A stretch of DNA of 35,520 nt, taken from the IMG/VR virus record IMGVR_UViG_3300032011_000051, positions 1 to 35,520 of that record; one strand, 5' to 3'. The position numbers were made by a program, and so were the translations under genes. Shown here in pieces: positions 17,983 through 25,061 of this stretch. A model generated the notes under the pieces. It was not told where the DNA came from. It searched no databases and saw only the letters and a program-made list of their open reading frames with translations. The stretch is from a virus. Numbering within the stretch: position 1 is the first letter of the stretch; each line of letters begins with the position of its first letter.

Positions 17983-18816
17983 ATGGCTACTCAATCCAAA
18001 TTTTACGCAGACTTAGGTATTAAATCGTTAACCCACACTGAGATTGATGGTAATCTTACAATTGGTGGGAATCTAACGGTACAAGGTACACAAACAATAA
18101 TCGATTCTACAACAAGTTCAGTTGTGGATTCCATGATGGAACTTGCGAGTGGAAACACTTCTGCAGATTTAATTGATATTGGTTTTTATGGAAACTATAA
18201 TGACGGCTTAAGTGGTGAAAGTGGTGTTTCTGAATACACGGGTTTATTCAGAGATGCAACAGATTCAACATGGAAGTTATTTGACGGGTTAGAAGTAGAA
18301 CCCACAACTACAGTTGATTTAAGTGGAAGTAATTATGCTCTTGCAGATTTACTTGTTGGTGATTTAACTGCAACAACAATAACTGCAACAAATGGTCTTA
18401 CAGGTAATTCCATAACCTTTCCAACCAGTGATGGAACAAATGGACAATTTATAAAAACAAATGGTAGTGGTGCATTATCATTTGGAGATGCAGGTGGTCT
18501 TACAGAAGGAACACTAACAACAACATCAACGTCTCAAGCAACTTTGGATTCATGGGCAATCGCAAGTTACAGAAGCACAAAATACCAAATTCAAGCAAGT
18601 GATTCGACTTCGGGTGAATACCACGTTATCGAAATACAAACTTTACATAATGGAACTACAGGATACCATGTTCAATACGGAGAAATGCATACAGGTTCTT
18701 CTCCTCTTGCAACATTTACTGTAGATATTAACATTGGGACACTTAGACTCAGGGTAACACCTGCAAGTACTAATTCTACAGTGTTCAAATTTAAGAAAAT
18801 AGAGATTGCAGTATAA
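17983..18816 (+). CDS. Tail fibre-like protein
   Basis: A 277-residue fibre mosaic. The N-terminus (SKFYADLGIKSLTHTEIDGNLTIGGNLTVQGTQTIIDS) is a short attachment piece plus shaft strands. Next is a MMELASGNTSADLIDIGFYGNYNDG..GLFRDATDSTWKLFDGLE domain, equivalent to those in 14994 and 19150. Then comes ITFPTSDGTNGQFIKTNGSGALSFGDAG. The C-terminal ~85 residues (YRSTKYQIQASDSTSGEYHVIEIQTLHNGT..LRLRVTPASTNSTVFKFKK) are the shared C-domain. It starts a new transcription unit with a likely leaderless message. Confidence 0.7.
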   Translation: MATQSKFYADLGIKSLTHTEIDGNLTIGGNLTVQGTQTIIDSTTSSVVDSMMELASGNTSADLIDIGFYGNYNDGLSGESGVSEYTGLFRDATDSTWKLFDGLEVEPTTTVDLSGSNYALADLLVGDLTATTITATNGLTGNSITFPTSDGTNGQFIKTNGSGALSFGDAGGLTEGTLTTTSTSQATLDSWAIASYRSTKYQIQASDSTSGEYHVIEIQTLHNGTTGYHVQYGEMHTGSSPLATFTVDINIGTLRLRVTPASTNSTVFKFKKIEIAV

Positions 18817-18864
18817 AATAATTAAGAAAGTTTTATTAATCATGGTTTGGCAAGACAATATTTA

Positions 18865-18872
18865 ACTAAATA
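18865..18872 (+). promoter_or_regulatory. Late promoter before 18917
   Basis: ACTAAATA lies 44 bases before ATG 18917 and gives a predicted leader of about 40 bases that contains the AGGAAA ribosome site at 18906. Confidence 0.5.
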
Positions 18873-18916
18873 ATGGTATAGTTTTATAATAAACCCACAT
18901 ATAATAGGAAAATTTC

Positions 18917-19150
18917 ATGGCAACTCAAAACAAATTCGTTATAGAATACGGGCTAAAAGTAGGAACAGCTGATGTAATTGATAGTTCAGGTAAGTTAGCA
19001 GCTGCCGCTTTATCAACACTAGACTCAGATGACTTATCAGAAGGTTCCACAAATTTATACTTCACGACTGGAAAAGTCGATACCCATTTAGCAAATGCTT
19101 CGGCCGCAAAGACTATCAATAATGTGGCAATTGACGGAGGCACAATCTAA
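18917..19150 (+). CDS. Short fibre-like protein ending DGGTI
   Basis: A 77-residue protein: MATQNKFVIEYGLKVGTADVIDSSGKL, then LSTLDSDDLSEGSTNLYFTTGKVDTHLA, a segment that recurs in phage fibre proteins. It ends NNVAIDGGTI. Its N-terminus resembles that of the next protein (FNVKNGLSVGGVEVINSSG), so the pair may be a duplicated attachment module. The stop overlaps the next ATG (19150). ATG 18917 is preceded by AGGAAA. Probably a minor fibre component. Confidence 0.55.
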   Translation: MATQNKFVIEYGLKVGTADVIDSSGKLAAAALSTLDSDDLSEGSTNLYFTTGKVDTHLANASAAKTINNVAIDGGTI

Positions 19151-21108
19151 TGGCAGGAGAAAAGAATTTTAACGTAAAGAACGGTCTATCCGTTGGTGGT
19201 GTAGAGGTAATTAACTCATCAGGTGACTTGGTCGCTGGTGGAGTTGGAACTGCAGTAAACGAAGCAATCGCAGATAAGATTGGTGGAATAATCAGTGCAA
19301 CAGGTGGTGCAACTGCAACATACAATGACGGTGCAGATACAATCGTTATTGATGTACCAATTACCGATGAAGACAATATGGCGTCAAACAGTGCAACGGC
19401 ACTCGCCTCTCAACAATCAATTAAAGCATATGTAGATGCAGTTACAACATCACTTAACGCACAAGATTTAGATATTGCATCAGATAGTGGAAGTATTGAT
19501 GTTGATTTAGATACTGAATCGTTTACTATTGCTGGTGGTGCAGGTATTGACACTTCTGCAACTGGAACTACACTAACAATCGCAGGAGAACTTGCGACAG
19601 AAACTAATGCTGGTATCGCAACATTTGACGGAACAGACTTTACAGTCTCAAGTGGTGATGTCACAGTAAACGCAGAGAGAGTTCAAGACATTGTCGGTGC
19701 AATGGTATCGTCAAATACAGAGAGCGGAGTTACAGTTGCATATCAGGACGGAGACGGAACGCTTGATTTTACAGTCGGAACACTTAACCAAAGTACTACA
19801 GGTTCTGCAGCTACTTTAACAACTGCAAGAACTTTAGCATTTACAGGAGATGTAACAGGTACAGGTAGTTTTGATGGTTCTGCTAACTTATCAACTGCAT
19901 TAACTATAGCAGCCAATAGTGTTGCATTAGGAACAGACACAACAGGAAATTATGTAGGAACAATAACTGGTGGAACTGGTGTTACTTCATCAGCTGCAAC
20001 AAGTGGAGAAGGTACAACACATTCACTATCCATTGGTCAGGACATTGCAACTTCAGCTAAACCCTCATTCGCAGGTGTTACAACAACTGCGGCTTCTACA
20101 ATCGGTGGTCATATCCTACCGACCACAGACGATACTTACGATTTAGGTTCTGCAAGTAAACAGTGGAGAGATGTCTTTGTTGGGCCAGGTTCATTATATG
20201 TTAACGGTCAGAAAGTGGTTGAAGACGATTCAGGAACAATTACAATTTCTGCAGACTCTAACCAAAACGTAAAAGTATCAACTTCAGGTTCAGGTGATGT
20301 TGAATTAGACCCAACAGGAACTGGTCAGATTGAATTGAAAGGCCCAGTACAAGTTACTGCAGGTTCTAACATTTCATCTTCAGACGGAAACGCAATTGCA
20401 TTCTCAAACTCAATTGACGTAGATGCAATCGAATCAAGAAGTGCAAATACTAACTTAACTTTGACTGCAAACGGAACTGGTGTTGTTGCACTTAACGATA
20501 ATGTAACAATTGCAGGAACGCTAACAGTTTCAGGAACAACAACTACAGTTAATTCAGAAACAATTAACCTTGCAGATAACATTATTGTTCTTAACTCAAA
20601 CTTCACTTCAGGTTCACCTTCAGAAGATACTGGTTTCTCAGTATTAAGAGGTGGAAGTGCAACTAAATCCTTTATATGGGATGAATCAGAAGACGAATGG
20701 TCAGTTGGTTCAGAAAAAATAGTTGCAGGAACATTTGAAGGAAACCTCGTTGGTAATGTAACTGGTAACGTAACAGGAAATACTTCAGGTAGTTCAGGTT
20801 CAACAACAGGTAATGCTGCTACAGCGACTATTCTTGCTAGTGCAAGAACAATTGGTGGTGTATCATTTAATGGTAGTGCAAATATCAACTTGCCAGGTGT
20901 TAATGCATCAGGTACTCAGAATACTTCAGGAACAGCTGCTGGATTAAGTGGTTCTCCAAATATTTCAGTAGGTACAATCGCTTCAGGTGCGATTACAATC
21001 ACTAACGCAACAAATGCTGGTGGAACTGCAAGAAATATTCATCAATCTACTTCTGCTCCTACAGGTGGTGCAGGTGCAGTTGGTGATTTGTGGGTATTAT
21101 ACTCCTAA
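19150..21108 (+). CDS. Long tail fibre-like protein
   Basis: A 652-residue Thr/Ser/Gly/Ala-rich beta protein. The N-terminus KNFNVKNGLSVGGVEVINSSGDL is followed by many short strands, for example SFTIAGGAGIDTSATGTTLTIAGE and TARTLAFTGDVTGTGSFDGSANL. Around residue 315 is LPTTDDTYDLGSASKQWRDVFVGPGSLYVNG, a well-known fibre motif. Around 455 is TLTVSGTTTTVNSETINLADNIIVLNSN, then a WDESEDEWSVGSEK domain. The C-terminus IHQSTSAPTGGAGAVGDLWVLY is also typical of fibres. The TAATG overlap with 18917 suggests coupling. It probably forms a long fibre shaft with adhesive parts. Confidence 0.75.
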   Translation: MAGEKNFNVKNGLSVGGVEVINSSGDLVAGGVGTAVNEAIADKIGGIISATGGATATYNDGADTIVIDVPITDEDNMASNSATALASQQSIKAYVDAVTTSLNAQDLDIASDSGSIDVDLDTESFTIAGGAGIDTSATGTTLTIAGELATETNAGIATFDGTDFTVSSGDVTVNAERVQDIVGAMVSSNTESGVTVAYQDGDGTLDFTVGTLNQSTTGSAATLTTARTLAFTGDVTGTGSFDGSANLSTALTIAANSVALGTDTTGNYVGTITGGTGVTSSAATSGEGTTHSLSIGQDIATSAKPSFAGVTTTAASTIGGHILPTTDDTYDLGSASKQWRDVFVGPGSLYVNGQKVVEDDSGTITISADSNQNVKVSTSGSGDVELDPTGTGQIELKGPVQVTAGSNISSSDGNAIAFSNSIDVDAIESRSANTNLTLTANGTGVVALNDNVTIAGTLTVSGTTTTVNSETINLADNIIVLNSNFTSGSPSEDTGFSVLRGGSATKSFIWDESEDEWSVGSEKIVAGTFEGNLVGNVTGNVTGNTSGSSGSTTGNAATATILASARTIGGVSFNGSANINLPGVNASGTQNTSGTAAGLSGSPNISVGTIASGAITITNATNAGGTARNIHQSTSAPTGGAGAVGDLWVLYS

Positions 21109-21116
21109 TAGTGGGG

Positions 21117-21124
21117 TATAAATA
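21117..21124 (+). promoter_or_regulatory. Late promoter before the Hint repeat fibre
   Basis: A perfect TATAAATA lies nine bases after the 19150 gene. The predicted leader is about 32 bases and includes AAGG (about 21149) before ATG 21162. Confidence 0.7.
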
Positions 21125-21161
21125 CCATATTAATAATTTAAAAACTTATAAGGCAGTATAG

Positions 21162-22613
21162 ATGGCAACAGGAAAACAACACGTCAAAACACCTACAGGT
21201 TGGAATGCCACACAAGGTGCGTGGGTAAAGACGGGTGGAACGACTTGGAAAGCTGCAGAACAGGTTTATGTAAAGACTGGGCCTTCCACTTGGAATAACG
21301 CTTCGGGTCAGACTTCAGTTCAACAACCTTATCCATACATTGCTAATAGTCAGACTCCAAGTATTGCGAACGCACAACAACCTTATCCATACATTGCTAA
21401 TAGTCAGACCCCAAGTATTGCGAATAGACAAAATCCGTACCCTTATATAGCAAATGCTCAAGCTCCAAGTATTGCGAACGCTCAACAACCTTACCCGTAT
21501 ATAGCAAGCAATCAGACCCCAAGTATTGCGAATAGACAAAATCCTTACCCGTATATAGCAAGTAATCAGACTCCATATATTGCGAATAGACAAAATCCTT
21601 ATCCGTATATTGCGAGCAATCAAACACCATATATTGCTAATGCACAACAACCTTATCCGTATATTGCTAGTCAACCTACAACATATGCAAGACAAGGTCA
21701 GACACCTAGTACATATCAAAACAGGAATCCATTTACCTATAGAAGTCCTGTAAGCGCACAGCAACCTTATATCGCAAACGCAAGACAGCCTGGAACATAC
21801 AGACACCCATTTACATACAGAGTTCCTTATATCGCAAACGCAAGACAGCCTGGAACATACAGAAACCCATTTACATATAGGGTTCCTTATATTGCTAATG
21901 CAAGAAATCCATTCACATATAGAAACCCATTTACATACAGGGTTCCTTATATCGCAAACGCAAGACAACCATACATTGCTAATGCAAGACAGCCTGGAAC
22001 ATATAGAAACCCATTTACATACAGAGTTCCTTATATAGCAAACAGTCAGAATCCATTTACCTTTCAACAGAGGACACCAGTTTCGTATGCATATCGTAAT
22101 CCATACACTTATCCGTATGGTGGCGGTGGTGGTGGGTGTTTCATTGCTGGAACACAAATTTTGATGGCTGATAACAATCATATGAACATAGAAAACGTTA
22201 ATGTTGGAGATGCAGTAATGACATTTGACTTTAGTCATGGTAAACTTATGCCTCAGAATGTTACTGAGGTCATGGTTCCAAGAGAAAACATAAAAGTTTG
22301 GAACGTAGAATTATCAAATGGAAAAACACTAGGTGTAACAGGTGGACACCCAATACACACTGATTCAGGTTGGAAATATGCGAATCAGGAAGAGTGTGAT
22401 ATTGAGTTAAAAGACGTTGATTGGGGAATAGAACTAAGTGGAGAACTCGCAGTAGGAGACGAAGTCTTTACAGTTGGTCAATCAGGGGTAACAGTTAACT
22501 CCATAACAGAAAATGGAACTGCTACAGTCTATCATTTAACTTCCGTTGAACACACTAAAACATACTTTACAGAAGGTGTGTTAGTTCATAACGGCGGGGG
22601 GAATAAAAGATAA
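21162..22613 (+). CDS. Repeat fibre C with C-terminal Hint autoprocessing domain
   Basis: A 483-residue protein in three parts. Residues 1-50 carry three VKTG strands (GAWVKTGGTTWK, QVYVKTGPSTWN), a phage virion-protein pattern. Residues 52-318 are Pro/Tyr repeats (QQPYPYIANSQTPSIAN early, then 20-residue units containing YIANARQPGTYRNP). After six glycines comes a Hint domain, residues 326-477. It has Cys326 as first residue (CFIAGTQILM), the VGDAVMTFD strand, the block-B motif TGGHPIHT with TxxH, and a final YHLTSVEHTKTYFTEGVLVHN ending His476-Asn477. The next residue is Gly, not Cys/Ser/Thr, and only GGGNKR follows. This suits cleavage or ligation at Cys326 rather than canonical splicing. 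Its stop overlaps the next ATG. Confidence 0.82.
   Translation: MATGKQHVKTPTGWNATQGAWVKTGGTTWKAAEQVYVKTGPSTWNNASGQTSVQQPYPYIANSQTPSIANAQQPYPYIANSQTPSIANRQNPYPYIANAQAPSIANAQQPYPYIASNQTPSIANRQNPYPYIASNQTPYIANRQNPYPYIASNQTPYIANAQQPYPYIASQPTTYARQGQTPSTYQNRNPFTYRSPVSAQQPYIANARQPGTYRHPFTYRVPYIANARQPGTYRNPFTYRVPYIANARNPFTYRNPFTYRVPYIANARQPYIANARQPGTYRNPFTYRVPYIANSQNPFTFQQRTPVSYAYRNPYTYPYGGGGGGCFIAGTQILMADNNHMNIENVNVGDAVMTFDFSHGKLMPQNVTEVMVPRENIKVWNVELSNGKTLGVTGGHPIHTDSGWKYANQEECDIELKDVDWGIELSGELAVGDEVFTVGQSGVTVNSITENGTATVYHLTSVEHTKTYFTEGVLVHNGGGNKR
21318..22115 (+). repeat. Repeat tract of repeat fibre C, 60-bp period in its second half
   Basis: From about 21765 to 22040 the DNA repeats every 60 bp (20 residues); CCTTATATCGCAAACG recurs at 21765, 21825 and 21945, with a diverged copy at 21885. 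The first half uses shorter units encoding QQPYPYIAN and SQTPSIAN. The tract has no Asp, Glu, Lys, Leu, Cys, Met or Trp. Confidence 0.88.
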
Positions 22614-23473
22614 TGGCAATCGGACAAGCACAACAACCAGTAATCGCTAATACCCAGCAACCTGCCATTGCTTCAGCTAGGCAGCCTGGAACTTATAACG
22701 CAAGGTATCCTGCTAATGGACAGTCTCCTAGTAATAGTCAGAGTCCATTTACCTATAACGCAAGGACTCCGTATACCTATAACGCAAGGTATCCTGCGAA
22801 TGCTCAGTCTCCTAGTAATGCGAGACAACCGTTCACATATAACGCAAGGTATCCTGCTAATGGACAGTCTCCTAGTAATAGTCAGAGTCCATTCACATAT
22901 AACGCAAGGTATCCTGCGAACGCAAGACAACCTAGTAATAGTCAGAGTCCGTTCACATATAATAATAGGAGTCCATTTACCTATAGGAATCCTGTAGCTG
23001 GACAACAACCTTATATTGCGAATAGACAAAATCCATATCCATATATTGCTAGTCAACCTACAACATATGCGAGACAAGGACAGACTCCATTTACATATAG
23101 TAATAGGCAGCCAGGAACGTATGCTAGACAAGGTCAGACACCTACTACATATCAAAACAGACAGCCTGGCACATATGCTAGACAAGGTCAAACACCTACT
23201 ACATATCAACATAGAACGCCTGGCACATATGCGAGACAAGGTCAAACACCATTTACCTATCAACATAGAACACCAAGTACATATGCTAGACAAGGTCAAA
23301 CACCAACGACTTATCAACATAGAACGCCTGGCACATATGCAAGACAAGGTCAGACACCGTTCACATATCAACATAGGACGCCTGGAACTTATGCCCGACA
23401 AGGTAGAACACCAGTCATTAGGTGGGATAGTACACTATCTCAACAATGGCCTGCTACACCAGTTACAAGTTAA
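22613..23473 (+). CDS. Repeat fibre D
   Basis: A 286-residue protein that is repetitive nearly end to end. The first half uses units such as TYNARYPANGQSPSNSQSP; the second uses an 18-residue unit, GTYARQGQTPTTYQHRTP, repeated about six times with a perfect 54-bp spacing in places. Until about residue 266 it contains no Asp, Glu, Lys, Leu, Cys, Trp or internal Met, so it is strongly basic through Arg. Only the last 20 residues (VIRWDSTLSQQWPATPVTS) differ. It has neither the Hint domain of its upstream paralogue nor the tip domain of repeat fibre A. The start overlaps the 21162 stop (TAATG). The function is not recognised; a fibre partner of the Hint protein is possible. Confidence 0.62.
   Translation: MAIGQAQQPVIANTQQPAIASARQPGTYNARYPANGQSPSNSQSPFTYNARTPYTYNARYPANAQSPSNARQPFTYNARYPANGQSPSNSQSPFTYNARYPANARQPSNSQSPFTYNNRSPFTYRNPVAGQQPYIANRQNPYPYIASQPTTYARQGQTPFTYSNRQPGTYARQGQTPTTYQNRQPGTYARQGQTPTTYQHRTPGTYARQGQTPFTYQHRTPSTYARQGQTPTTYQHRTPGTYARQGQTPFTYQHRTPGTYARQGRTPVIRWDSTLSQQWPATPVTS
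22616..23415 (+). repeat. Repeat tract of repeat fibre D, 54-bp period in its second half
   Basis: TATGCTAGACAAGG occurs at 23120 and 23174, 54 bp apart, with further diverged copies to 23400. A segment near 23042 (ATATTGCTAGTCAACC and following) is almost identical to one near 21660 in repeat fibre C. Confidence 0.88.
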
Positions 23474-23484
23474 TTCTTGTAACT
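23461..23484 (+). terminator. 9-bp hairpin at the end of repeat fibre D
   Basis: AGTTACAAG (23461-23469) and CTTGTAACT (23476-23484) are perfect inverted repeats with a six-base loop. The stem spans the stop codon, and its right arm overlaps the next late promoter. It lacks a T-run, so it may be a weak terminator, an RNA end-stabilising stem or a regulatory element. Confidence 0.4.
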
Positions 23485-23489
23485 AAATA
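23482..23489 (+). promoter_or_regulatory. Late promoter before the glycosyltransferase fusion
   Basis: ACTAAATA gives a predicted RNA start near 23495, directly on the AAAAGGA ribosome site of ATG 23507. Confidence 0.5.
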
Positions 23490-23506
23490 TTGAAAAGGAT
23501 TATATT

Positions 23507-25027
23507 ATGGAAAAAATTACTACACTAGAGCAAGCTCAATCTCTTATCACCAAAGAAACTATGGACGCCTTACATTTAGGTTCCCTTAATATTGGTGAAA
23601 CAGATAAAGAATCATATAAAATCATACAGTGGTTGTTTGAAGAAATTCTTCCACCACTTAAAATCTTTAAATGGGGTGATACACTTCAATTAAGAAAAGA
23701 AAAAAGATTCATGAGTTTTAATGGTCTATTAGATAAGTCTAATTATTATCATAGGTATCTTCCTCATGGTTATTCTAGTTTAAACATGGTGGGAAATCAC
23801 GCAGGATTCGGATTCCAAAAAGAAGATGAAGAAGTTAACATTTTAGATACTGTTGTAAATGTTAGACCGTCTCATAAAGAAGACCCAAGAGTAAAAGAAG
23901 TAGTAGGTTCTTGTTATTACCATAGTGCAAAAGCACACTGGTTAACTCAAAGTATTCAAGAAGAAGGACTTTGGGCACCAATTCAAGGTTATACAACAAA
24001 TCCAGTTGATGACCTAATTCAATTAACAATCCACCCAGGCTCTGTTCGTTCTTGCGTATTTGAAGAAATGGAAAATGACGATATGGAGTGTATGATATGG
24101 GATAAGACTGGACAACTCTCAGATTTTCCAAGTACAACACTTGATGAAGTATTAGAGTATTGGGGCGATAAACTAGACAAAAGAGGAAGACATAAAAATA
24201 TTGCATTCCAACTATGTCGGGGTGTGATAGAATGGCAAACAGATTTAGCAGAACTTGGATTTAGAGATGATGTCTTTAAGTTTAATAAAAAGGTTCATAA
24301 ACTTTCTGCAGGTAAACCACTAACCGTTTATATCGGTTATGATAGTACAATGAATGATTTAGAGAAAGTGTGTGAAAAGTCAATCACACAAACAATCTCA
24401 GATGCACATTCACTGGGTGAGTTTCAAGAGTACACTAGATTTAGTCCAACCATTAAATTGCTTGACATTTCTAAACTTCCCGATTATAATAGGGAGTACG
24501 CAAATCAAAGTACTGAATTTACATACAGTAGATTTCTTATACCACACTTAGAGAACTATGAAGGGTTTAGTCTATTTGTGGATAACGATTTTATATTTAA
24601 GAAGTCATTACTACCTATGTTCTATTATCTAAATCCTGATGATGCAGTTGCGTGTATCAAATACCCACAATATAAACATGACGAGTCTAAGTTCAATGGA
24701 GAAGTAAACATAGATTATCCATGTAAATTGTGGTCTTCAATGATGTTTTTCAACAACAGTCATGAGGACTGTAAGAAGTTAACACCTGAAGTTGTGAACA
24801 CTTGGACAGGAAAACAACTACATCAGTTCGAATGGACTAATGCAATATCTGAAATACCTCAAAAATATATATTTGTCGAAGGTTATGACAACCCTGAAGA
24901 GAAGTGGGATTACACTGGGATTCATTACACTAGGGGCGGGCCTTGGATAAATGATATGAATTTTGACTCTATAAATAATCTTGAAGTATACAACAAGTAC
25001 AAAAACCTCTATGACTCCACGCAATAA
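23507..25027 (+). CDS. ParB-like region fused to a GT-A (GT8-like) glycosyltransferase
   Basis: A 506-residue two-part protein. Residues about 115-215 contain VNVRPSHKEDPRVKEVV, LTQSIQEEGLWAPIQGY and HPGSVRSCVF (H176-R181). This order recalls ParB/sulfiredoxin-like domains with a HPGxxR-type motif, although the assignment is tentative. Residues about 270-500 look like a GT-A glycosyltransferase: LTVYIGYDSTMNDL at the start of the fold, STEFTYSRFLIPHL, then SLFVDNDFIF with a DxD motif (D359, D361) for metal and nucleotide-sugar binding, and the late GIHYTRGGPW segment. Start: ATG 23507 with AAAGGA upstream and its own late promoter. It follows four repeat fibres, so glycosylation of fibres is a reasonable inference; host surface or phage DNA are other possible acceptors. 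Confidence 0.65.
   Translation: MEKITTLEQAQSLITKETMDALHLGSLNIGETDKESYKIIQWLFEEILPPLKIFKWGDTLQLRKEKRFMSFNGLLDKSNYYHRYLPHGYSSLNMVGNHAGFGFQKEDEEVNILDTVVNVRPSHKEDPRVKEVVGSCYYHSAKAHWLTQSIQEEGLWAPIQGYTTNPVDDLIQLTIHPGSVRSCVFEEMENDDMECMIWDKTGQLSDFPSTTLDEVLEYWGDKLDKRGRHKNIAFQLCRGVIEWQTDLAELGFRDDVFKFNKKVHKLSAGKPLTVYIGYDSTMNDLEKVCEKSITQTISDAHSLGEFQEYTRFSPTIKLLDISKLPDYNREYANQSTEFTYSRFLIPHLENYEGFSLFVDNDFIFKKSLLPMFYYLNPDDAVACIKYPQYKHDESKFNGEVNIDYPCKLWSSMMFFNNSHEDCKKLTPEVVNTWTGKQLHQFEWTNAISEIPQKYIFVEGYDNPEEKWDYTGIHYTRGGPWINDMNFDSINNLEVYNKYKNLYDSTQ
24970..24977 (+). promoter_or_regulatory. Possible late promoter inside 23507 for downstream genes
   Basis: A perfect TATAAATA lies inside the 3' end of the GT gene, 85 bases before ATG 25062. 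It could drive the 25062-29197 enzyme group, but AT-rich coding DNA can produce this octamer by chance. Confidence 0.35.
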
Positions 25028-25061
25028 TATGGTATAATAGAGAGATTATAGGAAAATTATT

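Noticed and set aside
21315-22238. Long minus-strand open frame (307 codons) opposite repeat fibre C
   Set aside because: It arises because the repeated units lack stop codons in several frames. It runs antisense to a clear gene, has repetitive shadow composition, and shows no ribosome site.
22137-22613. Splicing intein in a structural gene
   Set aside because: The residue after His-Asn is Gly rather than Cys, Ser or Thr, and only six residues follow, so there is no C-extein to splice to. A Hint cleavage/ligation domain fits better.
22673-23401. Minus-strand open frame opposite repeat fibre D, and similar ones at 11547-12071 and 13095-13355
   Set aside because: Same cause: stop-free repeats read backwards. 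The predicted proteins are Cys/Ile/Arg-rich artefacts.
21318-23415. Possible CRISPR array or minisatellite
   Set aside because: Repeats are in frame, translate to conserved peptide blocks with synonymous changes, and have no unique spacers of constant length.
17981-23473. Diversity-generating retroelement acting on the Mtd-like fibres
   Set aside because: No reverse transcriptase, no template repeat and no C-type-lectin variable region with adenine-rich codons were found in the window.
23016-23486. Alternative + strand frame of 156 codons inside repeat fibre D
   Set aside because: It is the same repeat read in another frame. The main frame has the TAATG junction, restricted amino-acid composition and paralogues.
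25033-25038. TATAAT, a sigma-70-like -10 box before 25062
   Set aside because: No -35 element is visible at the right distance, and such hexamers are frequent in AT-rich DNA. The TATAAATA at 24970 is a better candidate.
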